This document shows positions 60,235-64,000 of a stretch of 64,000 nt of DNA, piece after piece. Where the stretch lies: assembly GCA_026261815.1 (NCBI GenBank), contig JAMPIT010000417.1, positions 5,737,501 to 5,801,500 on the forward strand, written 5' to 3'. Position numbers and translations under genes: made by a program. The notes under the pieces are model-generated. The model was not told the origin of the DNA. It did no database searches and worked only from the letters and a program-made list of their open reading frames with translations. The DNA is from Monarcha castaneiventris obscurior. Its lineage: Eukaryota > Chordata > Aves > Passeriformes > Monarchidae. How positions within the stretch are numbered: the first letter of the stretch is position 1; each line of letters begins with the position of its first letter.

Positions 60235-60928
60235 GTAAGTGCTTATCTGTAGAACCTTCCCTTTTTGGAAAGGGGGTGAAAGGAAAAGTACAGAAGAGGA
60301 AGTATTATTGAGGTTGTTCCAACAAAGCCTTAAAAGTCAATGAAGGTAGATCAGTCTAAGCTAGTTATTAGCTAAAGAGATTTATATGTGAATACAATTT
60401 CTGTCATGACTGTCTGTCTTTATCCGGTGTAAAATGTTTTGTAGTGCCCTGGTCCTTGAATTCATGTGTAAAATTCAACAAAATTGCTGTTATTTACTCC
60501 TGTCTCCTACTTTTGTAACTCAAAGCACCTTCAGCTTTCATGAGGGAAAATGCCAGAGTTTTTTCTCTGTGATCTTTAACTAAGGGTTAAATAGAAAGTT
60601 CTGTGTTCGTATTCTAAGAAACAAAAGTAATCTCTAGAAGACTGTAACAGTCAAAATTGTATCAATTTTGATTTGCAGTGGTGGATGTAAACTAAATTTG
60701 AATGAGTGTTCAACATGGCTGGACAAGTATATGCATGAATGGTTTCTTACCTTCAAATAGGACTTCTTCCTTTCATAAAAAAGCTTACCTGAAAATGTCC
60801 CAAGCTGCTGTTTTTAGCATGCATAGCTAGAATACGCTATGCTTCCAAAGCCTCCTTAGGTTTTTGTTCAGTTGTCATCTTTGCCTTGGAGTGTGTCTGT
60901 GATTGATTGTCTCCTGTTTGTTTGGCAG
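60235..60928 (+). other. UBN2 intron 7, 0.7 kb
   Basis: Nothing was recognised in this short intron. It ends in CTGTTTGTTTGGCAG at 60928. Confidence 0.75.
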
Positions 60929-61058
60929 TATTGAGCTGCAGTTACAGGAGGTGAATCCTGCCATCCGCAATGGAGTGTACTCCCACCTGGAGGCTTTTGT
61001 GCCGTGCAATAAGGACACGCTGATAAAGCGCCTCAAGAAGTTACACCTCAATGTCCAG
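60929..61058 (+). CDS. UBN2: UBN2 coding exon 8, middle domain
   Basis: This 130-nt exon completes Asp 480 and encodes residues 481-523, IELQLQEVNPAIRNGVYSHL then EAFVPCNKDTLIKRLKKLHL and NVQ. The donor is GTGAGA at 61059 and the end is phase 0. The helical VYSHLEAFVPCNK..L.KRLKKLHLN block is a hallmark of the ubinuclein middle domain. Confidence 0.96.
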
Positions 61059-62372
61059 GTGAGATGAGCTCCAGCAGGACTCAGTTACGTGGCAGTGAGG
61101 AGGACTGAAGGCAGCAGGGTAGAGCAGTAGCCACACAGTCTCAAATCAAGCAAAATGTTTTGGATCAGATGCTAGATAAGTTTAAAAGCTTCATTCCGTA
61201 TACCTGCTACTGTCACTACATTAGGAACAAATATTTTAAGTATTTCAGAGTCTATTTGAGAATGAAGTGCTTTCATCTTGAAAGCTGGGTACAGGCTATG
61301 AAGGAGTGTTTCTGCTGTCATCACTGTGTATTACTGTAGTCACAGGGTACATATCAAAGCAGCAGTAATAATGGTTATGACAGGCTAAAAAAATGTACTT
61401 TTGTATTCACCTTTGTGTCAAGAAAAAAGGGAGGCTAGTCGGGTAGTAGATGACCCAGCCTGTATTATTTGTGCAACTTTTCCTTTGTGACTGGGTCTTA
61501 CAAATACTTTGCAGGCCATTTTCAGTTAATTTGCTCTTGAAAATTGTTTTCCTGTTGAATAAAAACGTTATCTGTGATATGAAGTACCCTGACCAGATTC
61601 TTTAGATAAAATCCAGGACTAAATCTTGCAGAAGATCTGAAGATGAACGCAGATATCTTGTTACTTGCTAATAAGGCGAACAGATTCAAATGCTATTTCT
61701 AAGCAGATAAATATAATAGAATATTCTATTTCTTTTCAATAAGCAGTTAAAATTAAGAATGTAAAGTCAGAAGATGTAGAAAGTGAATTTAAAACATGTA
61801 GCGAAGTGTATAATATATTACCTTAATGTTTGAAGTTCTTAATATTTGGAGACAATTCTAAATACATTGTTCTTACCTTGCAGGTACATAAATTGCATGT
61901 AATAACAATCAAATACCCGGATAGTATAATACATATTTTGTTCATTACCTAGGATGTTTTTATACTACAGTTTTGGAGACCTGACTAATAGGATATTTAT
62001 TTGCAAATGTTGAGATATTGATTGATGAACTTAATTCACTTTTCTCCTCTTAAGTTTTTTCCCTTCCCTATTTTAATTTAAAAGCATTATTTAATGAGAT
62101 CATGCCATAATGTTTTGGGATATTCATGATACATTTCCTTGTGACTATCTTTTGTTGTTTCTGGTCTTAAGACTTACATGAGAAGTATGTGCATTTATAT
62201 AATGCTGTTGCATCTAAGAGGATTCAAGTGCCATGTAGAATATGTCTGTTGCAGTCCATAAATAGTACTGGGAATGTTACTGTGGGAGTGATGCAGAAAT
62301 TTTTATGAAACTATCTGAAATGCTCTTTATTTTACATCTAATAGGACTGTTTTGGTGCTTCTCTTTTCACAG
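61059..62372 (+). other. UBN2 intron 8, 1.3 kb
   Basis: This is AT-rich sequence with no repeat family or exon recognised. It ends in GCTTCTCTTTTCACAG at 62372. Confidence 0.75.
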
Positions 62373-62491
62373 GATGACCGCTTGAGAGAACCATTGCAGA
62401 AGCTGAAACTAGCTGTCAGTAATGTCATGCCTGAACAGTTATGCAAGTATCAAGAGGACTGTCAGGCCCGCAATCAAGCCAAGAATGCCAA
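62373..62491 (+). CDS. UBN2: UBN2 coding exon 9, middle domain
   Basis: This 119-nt exon encodes residues 524-562, [20 protein letters not shown] then [19 protein letters not shown], plus two bases of Lys 563. The donor is GTAGGT at 62492. It is almost identical to human apart from a few changes (for example Cys for Phe in EQLCKYQ). Confidence 0.95.
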
Positions 62492-63139
62492 GTAGGTTAT
62501 TCCAGAGGCTTTATGTGCCTGTTTAGAATCCAGCTGGAAGTTTGTATCCATGTTGTTTACTCCCTTAGCTCAGAAAATCACTCAGCTCCAGTTTACCAGT
62601 GTCTCTTTTTTGAATTGTTCAAAATACTTAATTTTGTATAAGTGATGTTATCATCTGATACCAGAGAGAAATTCCATTAACTGAGTGAGATAGGTTGTGA
62701 TAGAAAAAATAATCTGAAAGATTACTGGTTGTTTCCTACAATGGTGGATTAATGGAGGAGGATGGTGTGTTCAGGTTATTGATATATTTTGTCCTTGGTT
62801 GTAATTGTTTTGATCATAGTTAACAAATTTTAGACTTGGAGAGGTTTTAATAGTTTGATAAGCATCCTGCCACTTCCCAGTAGAGGCACCGCATGAAGCT
62901 TATGGGGGTGGCCATGAAAGCATCTGTACAGTGTGTCCTTTTCATTTGTCTGAGAACCATAAAGCAGTGGGGAGAGGGAGATTAAACTGTTTATCCTACC
63001 AGGAAATATAGCAAAAATCTGAAAACAGGTCATCTGTGGGTTATTTTCCCCTAACTATCACCTAGAGTGACACTCCATTTTCAATGAAATCTTTTGTCTG
63101 TGTAGTATAGCTGTAAAGAAAATAATTGTTCAACTGTAG
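62492..63139 (+). other. UBN2 intron 9, 0.65 kb
   Basis: Nothing was recognised in this intron. It ends in TTGTTCAACTGTAG at 63139. Confidence 0.75.
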
Positions 63140-63253
63140 GTTGCAAGCAGAAGATGAACGAGAGAAAAATGGATCAGAGGAAGATGACGATGAAAAACCT
63201 GGAAAGAGGGTTGTTGGACCCAGAAAGAAGTTTCACTGGGATGACACAGTGAG
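63140..63253 (+). CDS. UBN2: UBN2 coding exon 10, last in window
   Basis: This 114-nt exon completes Lys 563 and encodes residues 564-600, LQAEDEREKNGSEEDDDEKP then GKRVVGPRKKFHWDDTV, plus two bases of Arg 601. The donor is GTAAGA at 63254. The acidic run followed by the basic GPRKKFHWDD motif is conserved in UBN1/UBN2. The next exon lies beyond the window. Confidence 0.95.
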
Positions 63254-64000
63254 GTAAGACAAAACTACCTTTTCCACCAAGAATTTTCACTAACTTTGTA
63301 AAGGGATCTCCAAGAGGATGTTATTACATGATACTATTGAATAAATAATTTTTCCCAGAATTACACCTTGGAGAAGTTTTGAAGAGTGTTGGTGTTAAAT
63401 AGGCAAACTGAAATTCTGTAATGGTGATACACCTTTTTCTTTGACTCAAAAGGCAAGATCATCCTATGTCCAGCCCTTTTAAGTTTCACTGCTTGTTTTT
63501 CTGCTTTATCCAAATACATGAGAATTTTCTGACTCCAGGACTTTGAGCTTCTTTAGGTAAGGAACAGGTGTGTAAGCAGAGTTATAACTGATTCCCACCT
63601 TTCTAGGAATAGGTTACAAAACACCAATGAGCACTAGAGATTTTTGCCACAGGAGGACAGGCCATCAAGATTGGTGATACTGGTTTGGCAAGCCTCCCAG
63701 TCCTTGGACACAACAACAACCAGAGTGCATTAATCTTAACCCTTTCTATTCCCTCTGAACACAAATTCTTTATCTCTCAAGAGTAGCACAGATTCTTTTC
63801 TGAAATGATCAGTTAGTAGCGTTTGGTTTCCTAGAACAGATTTTTCTGAAAACTGAGATGACTATTATTTAAATCTAGACTTTTAAGCAAGGAGATCCTT
63901 CTCAATTAGTAATTTCTCATGCAAGATCTATGATAGTTTTAGTACAAATGTGTGTGTGTGTATTTTACTGAAAGGGGCTGGTGGACTTCTTTCAATGAGT
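63254..64000 (+). other. UBN2 intron 10, 5' part
   Basis: This intron is open at the right edge of the window. It has a short TG dinucleotide run at about 63949-63961. No exon was recognised. Confidence 0.75.

Larger units (their letters stand above)
34440..64000 (+). other. UBN2: UBN2 (ubinuclein-2) gene, 5' part
   Basis: Ten coding exons between 34628 and 63253 join into one open frame of 1802 nt, about 600 residues, matching the N-terminal part of vertebrate ubinuclein-2. Human UBN2 is about 1,350 residues, so more than half of the protein lies beyond 64000. UBN2 is a subunit of the HIRA chaperone complex (HIRA, CABIN1, UBN1/2, acting with ASF1a), which deposits histone H3.3 independently of replication in the nucleus. 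Domains in order: proline-rich region (about 35-105), conserved N-terminal segment (about 109-141) linked to HIRA binding, HRD/Hpc2-related domain (about 196-240), lysine-rich stretches (about 265-305) and the ubinuclein middle domain from about 457. All borders are GT/AG and phases match. The neighbour TTC26 is in the same order as in human. Confidence 0.95.

Noticed and set aside
1..64000. tRNA, rRNA, snoRNA, CRISPR array or prokaryotic operon features
   Set aside because: None could be recognised by eye; the gene structure and repeats are those of a bird genome.

Overview
This window is vertebrate nuclear DNA, most likely from a bird. It has widely spaced short exons with GT/AG borders and long AT-rich introns. 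It also has CR1 LINE 3' ends, including the CR1 tail octamer family and the avian CR1-Y-like form, and LTRs of the avian ERVL-like type. The LTR type suggests a neoavian bird, possibly a songbird; that last step is inference. No prokaryotic, plasmid or CRISPR features are present.

Two protein genes lie head to tail on the + strand, in the order TTC26 then UBN2, which is also the human 7q34 order. Positions 1-19853 hold the last seven coding exons of TTC26 (IFT56), a TPR protein of the intraflagellar transport B complex. They encode the C-terminal 219 residues and the stop codon, followed by a probable 3'UTR to about 21.25 kb. All seven exons join in frame. The gene starts upstream of the window.

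Positions about 21.3-33.9 kb are a gene desert of roughly 12.7 kb. It holds a CR1-Y-like fragment and one LTR-like element (from 30177), and no supported gene.

Positions about 33.95-35.4 kb are a CpG island carrying the UBN2 promoter, with YY1-type, CRE-like and NRF1-like motifs. The first coding exon follows. UBN2 exons 1-10 (34628-63253) give about 600 residues in one open frame: a proline-rich N-terminus, the conserved segment linked to HIRA binding, the HRD (Hpc2-related) domain, lysine-rich nuclear-type stretches and the start of the ubinuclein middle domain. The gene continues beyond the right edge. UBN2 is a subunit of the HIRA histone H3.3 chaperone complex.

The two genes have no evident functional link; their adjacency is conserved synteny. 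I found no evidence of a new biological system. The items most worth a second look are a perfect 15-bp hairpin in a TTC26 intron, the LTR upstream of UBN2, the short upstream ORF over the YY1 motif, a G-rich 5'UTR, and several tandem repeats.
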